Origin: Ensifer adhaerens
GTDB taxonomy: Bacteria > Pseudomonadota > Alphaproteobacteria > Rhizobiales > Rhizobiaceae
Length of the DNA stretch: 64,000 nucleotides
Direction of reading: 5' to 3'
NCBI RefSeq assembly: GCF_028993555.1
Contig: NZ_CP118610.1
Span: 62,001-126,000 of the forward strand
How positions within the stretch are numbered: position 1 is the stretch's first letter; every line of letters starts with the position of its first letter. A model generated the notes under the pieces. It ran no database searches and was not told the origin of the DNA. It saw nothing but the letters and a program-made list of their open reading frames with translations. Below, piece after piece: positions 44,266 through 52,488 of this stretch. The translations under genes and the position numbers were made by a program.

Positions 44266-45300
44266 ATGCGGTGGAAGCGCACGATCCAGTTGCTGGACGT
44301 TCATTGCGAGGGTGAGATCGGCAAGGTCGCGATCGGCGGCGTGCCGAAGATCCCGGGAAACTCGATCGCCGAGCAGCTCAACCACATCAATACCGTCGAT
44401 GACAGCCTGCGCCGGTTCCTGTGTCTGGAGCCGCGCTCCGGCTCGATCGGCTCGGTCAACCTGCTGGTACCGCCGAAGCGGCCGGAAGCCGATGCCGGCT
44501 TCATCATCCTTCAGGCTGACCAGGCGCATGCCATGTCCGGCTCGAACTCGATCTGCGTCACCACGGCGCTGCTTGAATCCGGCATCATCGAGATGAAGGA
44601 GCCGGAGACCGTGGTGATGCTCGACACGGCGTCGGGCCTCGTCAAGGCCACTGCCACCTGCCGCGACGGTCGTTGCGAAAAAGTGAAGCTGACGATGGTT
44701 CCGTCCTTCGTGCACGAACTCGACGTCGAGGTCGATACGCCGAAGTGGGGCAAGATCAAGCTTGATCTCTGCTATGGCGGCATCTTCTATGCGCTGGTCG
44801 ATGTCGGCCAGATCGGCACGACGATCGACAAGGCCAACGCCCGCGAGATCGTCGAAGCCGGCATGATCCTCAAGGACATCGTCAACCGCACGATCCCCGT
44901 CGTCCATCCGGAAATCCCTGAGATCAAGGGTGTCGCCTATGTGATGTTCCGCGATGTCGAGGCGGATGGCACGATCCGCACCTGCACGACCATGTGGCCG
45001 GGCCGCGTCGACCGCTCACCCTGCGGCACCGGCAGCTCGGCCAACCTCGCGACGCTGCACGCACGCGGCAAGGTCAAGGTCGGTGATGTCCTGAAGTCCC
45101 GCTCGATCATCGGTTCGGAATTCGAAGTCGGCCTCGAAGGTGTGACCACCGTTGCCGGCCGCGAGGCGATCATCCCGACGATCGCCGGCCGCGGCTGGAC
45201 CTTCGGCCTGCACCAGGTGGCGCTCGACCCCTTCGATCCGCTCGCCGACGGTTTTGCGCTCACCGACACCTGGGGACCGCAGGCAGGCGAGATTCGCTGA
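44266..45300 (+). CDS. Proline racemase superfamily enzyme with Ser/Cys active-site pair
   Basis: 344 residues from ATG at 44266 with GGAGAAACGGC before it; the upstream extension to 44173 is rejected. The superfamily's first catalytic position, Cys in MCGH of racemases, is Ser91 here (MSGSNSIC). The second is Cys253 in DRSPCGTGSSAN. Cys/Cys members are racemases or 4-hydroxyproline 2-epimerases and Cys/Thr members are trans-3-hydroxyproline dehydratases; Ser/Cys members have been reported with hydroxyproline epimerase activity (from memory). Activity on 3- or 4-hydroxyproline is therefore likely but not settled. A GntR-type operator lies in front. Confidence 0.9.
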   Translation: MRWKRTIQLLDVHCEGEIGKVAIGGVPKIPGNSIAEQLNHINTVDDSLRRFLCLEPRSGSIGSVNLLVPPKRPEADAGFIILQADQAHAMSGSNSICVTTALLESGIIEMKEPETVVMLDTASGLVKATATCRDGRCEKVKLTMVPSFVHELDVEVDTPKWGKIKLDLCYGGIFYALVDVGQIGTTIDKANAREIVEAGMILKDIVNRTIPVVHPEIPEIKGVAYVMFRDVEADGTIRTCTTMWPGRVDRSPCGTGSSANLATLHARGKVKVGDVLKSRSIIGSEFEVGLEGVTTVAGREAIIPTIAGRGWTFGLHQVALDPFDPLADGFALTDTWGPQAGEIR

Positions 45301-45346
45301 CACACACCTGCCAGCGACGCTTCACGCTCCCTGTGCTCCAAACGAA

Positions 45347-45384
45347 AGCGCGGGCCGAAGATCTTGAGATCTCCGACCCGCGCT
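45347..45384 (-). terminator. Hairpin downstream of the Sel1-repeat gene
   Basis: On the minus strand AGCGCGGGtcGGAGATct pairs imperfectly with AGATctTCggcCCGCGCT, followed by TTCGTTTGG. It lies between convergent genes and may serve both. Confidence 0.5.
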
Positions 45385-45406
45385 GGCCCTTGGGAGGCGT
45401 GTTCAG

Positions 45407-46267
45407 TTACTTGATACGGCTGGTCTTGCCGAGCATGGCGGTCTGCAGGGCGTCGCTGCCACTAAGTTCCGCGAGCTTGCGTTCGGCGAAGGCGTCACCC
45501 TCGTTGGCGGCCTTGCGGAAGATCGCACGGGCGGCCGGGATATCCTTGGCGGTGCCTTCACCGTTCTCGAGCATGAGGCCGAGATTGACCATGGCATCGA
45601 CATTGCCGCGGTCTGCGGCCAGGCGATAAAGCTTGGCAGCCTTGGCGTTGTCTTCCGGTACCAGCTTGCCCTCGTCCAGGATGACCGCCAGGTTGAAGGC
45701 GGCGACGTCGTCGCCGGCGAGCGTTGCCCGTTCGAACCATTCGACCGCCAGCTTGCCGTTGACCGGCGTGCCCATGCCGTCGCGATAGGAAACGCCGAGA
45801 TTGTAGGCGGCGAGAACATTGCCGGCGGCAGCGGCCTTCTGGTTCAGTGCGAATTCGGTGGCGGTGTCGCCCTGTTCACCCATGAGGACAGCGTAATTGG
45901 TCATCGCCAGCGCGTGGCCGTGTTCGGCTGCTTCGCCGAGAATGCGCAGCGACTGGGCCTTCTGGCCTGCCTTGTCGAGCACGCGGGCAAGCTGAAATTC
46001 GGCGCGCGCGCCGCTCTTCTGGTTATAGGCCTCGCGGCAGGCCGAAAGCGCCACGCCGATGCTGATGTCGTCGGTGGCAACGGCCGGGAAAGTCTGGTTG
46101 CGTTGCAGGTCGAAGATGCTGCCCGCTTCGCGGTCGCAGACTTCGGCAGCGGAGAGCTCGGCAGCACGTGCCGACGGCAGGGCGATCGCCGCCACCGCGA
46201 GCAGGCTGACGATCGCCAGCAACAGGGCGTTGATGATGCGGGTGCCGGATGTGCTGCGCTTTTCCAT
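45407..46267 (-). CDS. Exported Sel1-like repeat protein, predicted Clr target
   Basis: 286 residues from ATG at 46267 (MEKRSTSGTRIINALLLAIV), with AAGGGGAGAGCACC before it. A signal peptide ends near ALPSARAA. Then come about five Sel1/TPR-like units, for example NYAVLMGEQGDTATEFALNQ, YNLGVSYRDGMGTPVNGKLA, FNLAVILDEGKLVPEDNAKA and VNLGLMLENGEGTAKDIPAA. Such periplasmic scaffolds bind proteins or envelope components. The gene diverges from the FecR gene, and a Clr-box match lies 54-69 bp before its start, so cAMP-Clr control is inferred. It corresponds in position to a known Clr target in S. meliloti as far as I remember. Confidence 0.88.
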   Translation of the reverse strand: MEKRSTSGTRIINALLLAIVSLLAVAAIALPSARAAELSAAEVCDREAGSIFDLQRNQTFPAVATDDISIGVALSACREAYNQKSGARAEFQLARVLDKAGQKAQSLRILGEAAEHGHALAMTNYAVLMGEQGDTATEFALNQKAAAAGNVLAAYNLGVSYRDGMGTPVNGKLAVEWFERATLAGDDVAAFNLAVILDEGKLVPEDNAKAAKLYRLAADRGNVDAMVNLGLMLENGEGTAKDIPAARAIFRKAANEGDAFAERKLAELSGSDALQTAMLGKTSRIK

Positions 46268-46320
46268 GGTGCTCTCCCCTTCTCTTGACGATGAATTTAT
46301 CGGCGACCTTCGCGGAAGGC

Positions 46321-46336
46321 TGTTCCGGCGGGAACA
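46321..46336. promoter_or_regulatory. Predicted Clr (Crp-type) binding site
   Basis: TGTTCCGGCGGGAACA, a perfect palindrome TGTTCC-ggcg-GGAACA. It fits the published S. meliloti Clr consensus as I recall it (HGTYHC-N4-GRWACA) at every position. It lies in the spacer between the divergent Sel1 and FecR genes, with the cognate cyclase and Crp-type receptor encoded 1 and 3 kb away. Confidence 0.8.
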
Positions 46337-46459
46337 GCCCGCAGGCAAAAGCTCTGGCGGAGTGACGGAGGAACATGTGGGGCGGCCTTTGAGCCGGCTT
46401 GCATCCGGGAACGCCGGGGCTATCCTCGAATGTCGCAACGCTCAAACGGGAGAGGGGCA

Positions 46460-47104
46460 ATGGAAGATCTGGCAGCGCCAATGCGCAAGATGCTGGTGAG
46501 CCGACGCGTCGTCGTCGGTGGTCTGTTGCTGGCGGCGGCCGGTGGTGGTGTTGCCACCTCCTGGGCAAGCCCCTCCCTTGGCGAGGCAACGGAGGTCCGC
46601 GGCGACGTTCGACGGAAGCAGGCGGATAAGGATGACCCGCTCGCGGGCGGCAGCCAGCTCTTTGAGAATGACCGCGTGCACACGAGCGCCGAGAGTTTTG
46701 CGACCTTGAACCTCGGCACCGACACGCGCGTGCTGCTCGGCGCTGAAACCGAATTGCTCGTCGATAGCTTCATCGCCGGTCAGGGCGGCACGCTCGAACT
46801 CGGAACGGGTCGCATGGTCTTCGACCGGCCCGAGGGCCTGCCGAAGGTCGATGTAGCGGTTCGCACCGCCTTCGGCATGATCGGCGTTCGCGGCACCAAA
46901 TTTTTCTGCGGGCCGAGCCGAGCCGCATTCGCCGTCTTCGTCGAACATGGCAGCGTTTCGGTCGCGCGTGGTAGTGTGACCCGGATCGTCGCTGCGGGGC
47001 AGGGGGTGGAGTTCCATCACCGTGGTGACGCCCCGAGCGAGCCCATCAACTGGGGTGAGCCGCGTATCAGGGAAGCCTATGCCAGCGTCGGCCTGACACG
47101 TTGA
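46460..47104 (+). CDS. Exported FecR-domain protein
   Basis: 214 residues from ATG at 46460 with CGGGAGAGGGGCA before it. A twin-arginine-like leader (LVSRRVVVGGLLLAAAGGG) is followed by a FecR domain: FENDRVHTSAESFATLNLGT, TRVLLGAETELLVDSF and FGMIGVRGTKFFCG. These beta-rich domains are often found as separate proteins next to CHASE2 cyclases, where the FecR protein is thought to present a periplasmic signal. Here it is convergent with the CHASE2 cyclase gene (66 bp apart) and divergent from the Sel1 gene. An extracytoplasmic partner role for the cyclase is inferred. Confidence 0.88.
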   Translation: MEDLAAPMRKMLVSRRVVVGGLLLAAAGGGVATSWASPSLGEATEVRGDVRRKQADKDDPLAGGSQLFENDRVHTSAESFATLNLGTDTRVLLGAETELLVDSFIAGQGGTLELGTGRMVFDRPEGLPKVDVAVRTAFGMIGVRGTKFFCGPSRAAFAVFVEHGSVSVARGSVTRIVAAGQGVEFHHRGDAPSEPINWGEPRIREAYASVGLTR

Positions 47105-47170
47105 GCCGACGCTATTCCGGACAATAGGCTGCCTTGCACGTTGTGTCCCGGCAGCTGGCTTTCCGGCGCT

Positions 47171-49033
47171 TTAATCCGCAACCGTAAAAAGCTCCATCGT
47201 CGCAAAGCCGCGAATTTCGTGGCTGCCGAGCGGGCGAAGCGGCTGCCTGCTTTCCGCCGCCGCGGCGGGCCCAACGCAGATTGCGGTGCCGAGGAACTTG
47301 TTCGCCTCCTGCAACCGTGCGGCCAGGTTGATCGCGTCCCCATGGGCCGTGTAGTCGAGCTTGCCGCCGGCGCCGACTTCGCCGACGACAGCCGGCCCGG
47401 TCTCGACGCCGATCCTCGTCCTGCCGAAGCTGTTGGCCGCGAACTGCGGACGCCGACGCATCTCTTCGGTCAGCGCATGGATCGCCCTGGCGCAATCGAT
47501 GGCCCTGTCGACATGCTGAGGGAGGTCTTCGGGCGCATTGAAAAAGGCGTGCACCGCATCGCCGACCACCTTGTCGACCATGCCACCATGCGCCGCCACC
47601 AGCGCATTGACCTCGGCAAAGTAGATGTCGAGCAGCGCGATGAGGTCCCGCGGTTTCAGCCTTTGCGACAGGGACGAAAAGCTCTCGATATCGGTGAAGA
47701 GCGCCGTCACCTGCCGCTCCTCGCCGGCCACGCGCGCAAGCCCGGGATTGTCGATGTAGCGGGCGACGACCGATTGCGGCAGGTATTGCGAGAATTTCTG
47801 CCGCGCCGCGGCTTCCGCTCGCCGCACCCGGGTAAACTGCAGGACGCTCGTGACCGCGAGAACCACGGCGAGCGCGACGGAAATGCTGACCGCATCGATA
47901 AGCCAGCCGCTGATGTCATAGATGGAGGCTGCTGCCGCGACAACGGCGGCAACCGCACCAAGGCCGAGCGCCGCCGATATCAGCGGTCGAAGGCGGGCGG
48001 CCGCGAAGGCGATGCCGAGTCCGGCGATGAGGGCCATGGCGGCCTCGGCGAGCGGAAGTCGATCGTCGCGCTTCGGTATGAAGCCGGTCAGGATCGCGTT
48101 GGCAATATCCGCGTGGATCTGAACCGAGGGCTCGAGCGGCATCGAGGCGCTGGGCCGCAAGCCCCCAAGGTTCGGCAGGCTGCTGCCGATGAGCACGAGT
48201 TTGCCGGTAAACCGGTCTGCTGCCGCCTTGCCGGACAGCACGTCGGCGGCGGAAACGGTGCGGGCGGCGAGCCGGTCCGCGGCACTGGCGACGAAGCGCA
48301 GGCTGCCGGTTTCGTCGAGCGCGATCACCTGTCCGTCGATGCGCAGCCAGGCGGGTGTGCCGCCGAGGATGGGCGTTCCGGCTCCACGCATCAGCCGTGT
48401 CGCCTCGATCGCCAACGTCGGGTAGGCGTCGTTGCCGAGAATGGCATACGCCTGAACCCGGCGGATGCGCGCATCCTCGTCACCAACGAGAAACGAGGCC
48501 GCCGCCGCCTTCGCACGGTCCATGAACGCGGCACAGGAGGTTTCGGCGCCATCGAGGAACCAGAGCTCGGGCGGGGCGAAGGGGCGGCTCAGTGCCAATG
48601 GCGGCACCGGGCGCGGCCGCTCCTGCACCGTGTCGGCCACAAGAAAGCCGAGCACGACGGGAACGCGTCCAAGGGCGGAAGCGAGGGCCGCGTTGCCATC
48701 GCCGGTCGCATTGCAATCGGCGCTAAAGACGAAGTCGACGGCCACGGCCTTGGCGCCAGCCGACGCAAGCCCCGACAGAAGATCGGCGGTTGCGGTCCGG
48801 TCCCATTCGCCAGAGGGGCGTGATTGGTTGGCCTGGCGGTCGATGTCGACGACAAGGATGTCAGGCGATTGCGGGGCAGGAATCCATTGCGTCAGGCTGT
48901 CGAAGAACAGCTCGCGCTGCGTTTCGAATACCGGCTCGGCGAAGAGATAGAGAGCGACGGCAACCAGCAGGCTCGTCAGGAACCCGCCGGCAAGCGGAGT
49001 GAGGCGCAATTGCCGGCGCGGCTCAGCGGCCAT
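47171..49033 (-). CDS. CHASE2-domain receptor adenylate cyclase (CyaD-like)
   Basis: 620 residues from ATG at 49033 (MAAEPRRQLRLTPLAGGFLT). TM1 (about residues 13-33), an extracytoplasmic CHASE2 domain (about 40-310, containing DILVVDIDRQANQSRPSGEW and KLVLIGSSLPNLGGLRPS), three close TMs (about 335-415) and a class III cyclase domain (about 440-620). Catalytic features: metal Asp in LFTDIESFSS, Lys and Asp in MVDKVVGDAVHAFF, and the Asn/Arg pair in HGDAINLAARLQEA. These fit adenylate rather than guanylate specificity. It follows the Crp-type gene after 5 bp, forming an operon of cAMP receptor and synthase. Confidence 0.93.
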   Translation of the reverse strand: MAAEPRRQLRLTPLAGGFLTSLLVAVALYLFAEPVFETQRELFFDSLTQWIPAPQSPDILVVDIDRQANQSRPSGEWDRTATADLLSGLASAGAKAVAVDFVFSADCNATGDGNAALASALGRVPVVLGFLVADTVQERPRPVPPLALSRPFAPPELWFLDGAETSCAAFMDRAKAAAASFLVGDEDARIRRVQAYAILGNDAYPTLAIEATRLMRGAGTPILGGTPAWLRIDGQVIALDETGSLRFVASAADRLAARTVSAADVLSGKAAADRFTGKLVLIGSSLPNLGGLRPSASMPLEPSVQIHADIANAILTGFIPKRDDRLPLAEAAMALIAGLGIAFAAARLRPLISAALGLGAVAAVVAAAASIYDISGWLIDAVSISVALAVVLAVTSVLQFTRVRRAEAAARQKFSQYLPQSVVARYIDNPGLARVAGEERQVTALFTDIESFSSLSQRLKPRDLIALLDIYFAEVNALVAAHGGMVDKVVGDAVHAFFNAPEDLPQHVDRAIDCARAIHALTEEMRRRPQFAANSFGRTRIGVETGPAVVGEVGAGGKLDYTAHGDAINLAARLQEANKFLGTAICVGPAAAAESRQPLRPLGSHEIRGFATMELFTVAD

Positions 49034-49038
49034 GCGGT

Positions 49039-49743
49039 CTAGTCCTCCTCCGGGTCGGCAATGCTGTGCAGGCGGCCGACCTTGCAGGCTATGATGCCGT
49101 CGCTGCGCTTGATCGCGCCGCTCTCCTCCAGCCATTGGATGGCGCGGTTGACCTTCGGCCGGCTGGCGCCGAGCACACCGGCGATATCCGTCTGGCTCAT
49201 GGTCAACCGGAGATTGGCACTTTCCGGCAGCTCGTTTCCGTGAATCTGCCTGAGCGTGGCAAGGAAGAAGCGCGCGACGCGGGCATTGAGATCGTAAAGC
49301 GCGATGGTCTCGAGCCGCTCGGTCGTGTCGCGCAGCTGCGCGCAGAGAAAGCGGATGACGGCTTCGGCCGCTTCCGGCCGGTTGGTGACGATATCGAGAA
49401 AGGCCTTCTTGCCGATCACGTAGCCCTCGGAGGCGGTCATCGCCGTGGCGTCGGCAGACCGCGTCTGGCCATCAAGCACCGCCATCTCGCCGAAGATCGC
49501 CCCGGCTTCGTGCTGGCGCAGCATGAGTTCGCGGCCTTGTGGCGTGATCAGCGACAGCTTGATGCGCCCGGAGATGACGACAATCATGTAATTGCCTTCG
49601 TCGCCACGCTGGAAGATTACGGTGCCGGCCGGCCACTTCCTGTAGGTCGCAATATCGGCAAGTTCGGCAATGGCATCCTTGTCGAATTCTTCAAAGATTG
49701 GAAACGAGCGCCAGAATGTCGGGCTCCGGTTGATTTCGTTCAT
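49039..49743 (-). CDS. Crp/Fnr-family cAMP-responsive regulator (Clr-like)
   Basis: 234 residues from ATG at 49743 (MNEINRSPTFWRSFPIFEEF); the longer frame to 49860 is not preferred. The cyclic-nucleotide domain has the phosphate-binding cassette FGEMAVLDGQTRSADATA (Glu, Arg and Ser ligands). The HTH is LTMSQTDIAGVLGASRPKVNRAI. No Fnr-type cysteine cluster is seen. It is translated just ahead of a CHASE2 cyclase gene, and a matching Clr box is 3 kb away, so it is the likely receptor of that cyclase's cAMP. The layout agrees with clr-cyaD1 of S. meliloti. Confidence 0.93.
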   Translation of the reverse strand: MNEINRSPTFWRSFPIFEEFDKDAIAELADIATYRKWPAGTVIFQRGDEGNYMIVVISGRIKLSLITPQGRELMLRQHEAGAIFGEMAVLDGQTRSADATAMTASEGYVIGKKAFLDIVTNRPEAAEAVIRFLCAQLRDTTERLETIALYDLNARVARFFLATLRQIHGNELPESANLRLTMSQTDIAGVLGASRPKVNRAIQWLEESGAIKRSDGIIACKVGRLHSIADPEED

Positions 49744-50004
49744 GACATGCCCCCGCGCGGCGTCCCCTGCCGCGCCGAAATTCTTCGCCCAGCCGCCTCG
49801 TCCTTGCAATAGAAAAGAACGATGCGCCGACGATGTGGTTCCATGTTCGTCCGCGGACAAGTCAGCAAGCGCCAGGCTCCGAGGTTGACGATGTCAGCTG
49901 GTCGTTTCATTTTCTTGAACGATCTGTCGCTTCCGAAGCGGCTAGATGATTTTGAAAATGCTGATACTTCTGTTGCCAACAACCGTTTCTCACAGGAGCC
50001 TCGC

Positions 50005-50427
50005 ATGCCTCAGAATGTTGTCGTCCTTATCGGACGCGTCCTCCTTTCCATCATGTTCATCATGTCCGGTTTCAGCAAGCTCATGGATCCGTCGGGCACG
50101 GCCCAGATGATCACCGGCGCTGGTTGGCCGGCTCCGACCGCACTCGCCTACCTTGCCGGCCTCTTCGAACTCGTCGCCGGACTTGCCGTTCTCGTCGGCT
50201 TCCAGACGAAGATTGCTGCCTACCTGCTTGCGGCGTTCAGCCTCGTGACCGCCTTCGCCTTCCACAGCGGCGCGATCAACATCCCGACCTTCCCGCCGGA
50301 AGCCAATGGCCTGCTGACCGTCTTCAACGGCCTGATGATGATGAAGAACATCGCGATCGCCGGTGGTTTCCTCGTGCTCGCTGCTTTCGGTCCTGGCGCG
50401 CTGTCGGTTGACAAGCGCGGCGCCTGA
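50005..50427 (+). CDS. DoxX-family membrane protein
   Basis: 140 residues from ATG at 50005 with CACAGGAGCCTCGC before it. Four TMs; the DoxX motifs are LLSIMFIMSGFSKLMDP and AYLAGLFELVAGLAVLVGFQTK, then FHSGAIN. Related proteins are linked to thiosulfate:quinone oxidation or oxidative stress; the role here is unknown. Its start faces away from the Crp-type gene over a 261-bp spacer, which probably carries both promoters. A clean terminator follows. Confidence 0.9.
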   Translation: MPQNVVVLIGRVLLSIMFIMSGFSKLMDPSGTAQMITGAGWPAPTALAYLAGLFELVAGLAVLVGFQTKIAAYLLAAFSLVTAFAFHSGAINIPTFPPEANGLLTVFNGLMMMKNIAIAGGFLVLAAFGPGALSVDKRGA

Positions 50428-50448
50428 GCCCGGTTTCGTACCAATCAC

Positions 50449-50478
50449 AAAAGCCCGCCGTCTATCGGCGGGCTTTTT
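50449..50478. terminator. Bidirectional intrinsic terminator
   Basis: AAAAGCCCGCCG-tctat-CGGCGGGCTTTTT between convergent doxX and fucU; usable in both directions. Confidence 0.9.
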
Positions 50479-50483
50479 GCGTT

Positions 50484-50912
50484 TCAGGGATAGATCACAC
50501 CCTTGCGCAGGATGACATTGCCGTAAAGCCGGGGCTCGCTGGTCTGGACCACGGTGTGGGCAGCTTTGACCCGCGGATAGAAATCCGCGCCGAGCAGGGG
50601 AACGACGCGACGGTCCGGCTCATGACGTCCGCAACAATCGATGATCTCGCGATGCACCGGGTCGAGTGCGTCCTTGTCCTGCTTGACTGTCGCGCGGAAG
50701 ATTGCTTCGGACACGAAATCGTCGATCGGCAAAACGCTGAGGATGGCGTCGAGCACCGGGATCAACGCATGCCCGTCGAGCCGGATGAGCCGGCGCGCGT
50801 GTTCCTGGCCCGGATAGTTGCCGTCGACGAGCGCGATCTCGTCGCCATGCCCCATGGCTCTGAGCGCGTAGAGCAATTCTGGACTGAGGATCGGGTTTAG
50901 TCCTTTCAGCAT
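50484..50912 (-). CDS. RbsD/FucU-family sugar mutarotase
   Basis: 142 residues from the ATG at 50912. FucU-type motifs: His in RAMGHGDEIALVDGNYPG, HEPDRRVVPLLGADFY, and the C-terminal PRLYGNVILRKGVIYP (active-site Tyr/Asn). It interconverts anomers of a monosaccharide such as fucose or ribose, or possibly fructose here. The ATG overlaps the stop of the ROK regulator gene (TGATG), so it is translated from the regulator transcript, next to the fructose transporter. Confidence 0.92.
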   Translation of the reverse strand: MLKGLNPILSPELLYALRAMGHGDEIALVDGNYPGQEHARRLIRLDGHALIPVLDAILSVLPIDDFVSEAIFRATVKQDKDALDPVHREIIDCCGRHEPDRRVVPLLGADFYPRVKAAHTVVQTSEPRLYGNVILRKGVIYP

Positions 50913-52144
50913 CAGCTGAGCTCCTTGAACAGGACATTGGTATCGAGCAGGTAGCGGGAGAACAGCGGTAGGCTGGCGCCGCCGATGGCGCGGGCGTGGC
51001 TGCCGACCATGCCTTCCACCAGTTCCGGAATGGTCACCCCCTGGAGGTCGAGGTCGTAGAGCGCCTTGCGTGTCGCAGCGAGCAGCCGGGCCCGAACCCA
51101 GGGCGGAAAGCCGCCGTCGATGACGACGGCCGAGAAGTCGACGATCGAAACGGCCGACACGACGGCCTGCGCAAGGGCCGCGCCGCAGTCGTCGATCCAG
51201 ATGTCGAGCGGCTCGCCGAAGTCGATCCAGTCGTCGGCCGAGTACCAGAGCGGCCGCGGGTCGATGCCACGGTCGCGCAAAAGGTTCTCGAGAACGAAGA
51301 CCGAGGCGATCTTGAGCAGCTGGATGGTCTTGCCGTCCTTGCCCGAGACCGGCAGCGGGCCCACGGCGCCGGCGGTGCCAGTGCGTCCGGAGAAGAGTGC
51401 GGAATTCAGGACGACGCCGCCACCGATGAACGAGCCGATGTAGAAGTAGACGAAATCGGGGTAGCTGGCGCCGACGCCGAAGGCGAGCTCGGCGCCGCAG
51501 GCGCTGGTGCCGTCGTTCTGCAGGAAGACCGGATAGGCGGTGCGGGCCGATATCGCGGCTTGCAGATCGATATCGCGCCACTTGTTCATTTCTTCCCGCG
51601 GCGCGCCCACTTCCTCCGCCCAGTTCCAGAGTTCGAAGGGCGTGGCGATGCCGACACCGGCGATCCGCTTGCGCTGGTCCGGCGTCAGTTGCTGTTCATG
51701 CTTCGCCATGCCCGAAATGATGAAGTCGACGAGATCGCCAGGCAGCGGATAGGCATGCACATGGTGCAGGTGCAGCCGGATGGTGCCGACGAAATCCATG
51801 AGCACGAGATCGGCGCTGCGCCGGCCGATCTTCACGCCGAAGGAAAAGACCGCGTCCGGGTTGAGCCGCATCGGCGTCGATGGTTGTCCGACCTTGCCGC
51901 GAACAGGGTCGCCCTTGACCAGCAGGCCGTCGCTTTCGAGCGCCCGCATGATCACCGAAACGGTCTGCGCGGAAAGGCCGGAACGGCGGGCGATATCGGC
52001 TTTGGAGAGGCCGCCGTGGCGTCTGACCAGCGACATGACCAGGCGCTCGTTATAGGCGCGCACACGCGTCTGGTTGGCGCCACCGCTTGGATCGATGACT
52101 TCTGGTTGCGTCGGTCCCCGATCAGGACCGTCTGTCAATGACAT
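50912..52144 (-). CDS. frcR: ROK-family repressor of the fructose operon
   Basis: 410 residues from ATG at 52144 (MSLTDGPDRGPTQPEVIDPS); an ATG at 52168 is possible. The N-terminal winged HTH is at about residues 35-85 (GLSKADIARRSGLSAQTVSV). The ROK sugar-binding domain covers about 100-400, with the GGVVLNSALFSGRTGTAGAV segment. It lacks the classic ROK zinc-Cys cluster by eye. Divergent from frcB across a 344-bp spacer, as FrcR is in S. meliloti. It presumably binds the AT-rich frcB promoter region and is released by a sugar. Confidence 0.9.
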   Translation of the reverse strand: MSLTDGPDRGPTQPEVIDPSGGANQTRVRAYNERLVMSLVRRHGGLSKADIARRSGLSAQTVSVIMRALESDGLLVKGDPVRGKVGQPSTPMRLNPDAVFSFGVKIGRRSADLVLMDFVGTIRLHLHHVHAYPLPGDLVDFIISGMAKHEQQLTPDQRKRIAGVGIATPFELWNWAEEVGAPREEMNKWRDIDLQAAISARTAYPVFLQNDGTSACGAELAFGVGASYPDFVYFYIGSFIGGGVVLNSALFSGRTGTAGAVGPLPVSGKDGKTIQLLKIASVFVLENLLRDRGIDPRPLWYSADDWIDFGEPLDIWIDDCGAALAQAVVSAVSIVDFSAVVIDGGFPPWVRARLLAATRKALYDLDLQGVTIPELVEGMVGSHARAIGGASLPLFSRYLLDTNVLFKELS

Positions 52145-52333
52145 GCCACCGTCTCCTCCCGTTGGCATTAGATTATTTTGAGCAGGATGCGGGCGGAAAC
52201 CGCATCCACTGTTCCTCATCCCGCTCTGGCGTCCGCTTGGCGCAGGTCTGTTGTTTCCGCTTGTCGCGGCTCTGTCAATTTGACGGGCGCTGCAATCCTG
52301 GGGCGGAGCCTCGTCATCCCAAGAATGCCACAT

Positions 52334-52391
52334 CGAAATAATAATTCAATTTGATTTATTTATTGACACCCCGGAAATTTAGTGTTTGTTT
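52334..52391 (+). promoter_or_regulatory. AT-rich frcB promoter/operator region
   Basis: AAATAATAATTCAATTTGAT followed by TTATTTATTGACACC. TTGACA at 52363-52368 can be a -35 box; the -10 is weak (TTGTTT, 17 bp downstream). The AAATAAT/ATTTATT inverted half-sites resemble operators of ROK repressors (NagC/Mlc type). The rest of the 344-bp frcR-frcB spacer shows no gene. Confidence 0.45.
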
Positions 52392-52488
52392 TTGTCTCGG
52401 AAGCGCCAATTGCAGCGGAGGAGAATGCTGCGAAAGGTGTGGCCTGGGCCGGTCCGCTGGCACGATTTTCAATCCTTGGGAGGATTTC

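Noticed and set aside
49820..49870. TGTTCGTCCGCGGACAAG before the Crp-type gene as an autoregulatory Clr box
   Set aside because: Half-sites and spacing do not match; only a partial resemblance.
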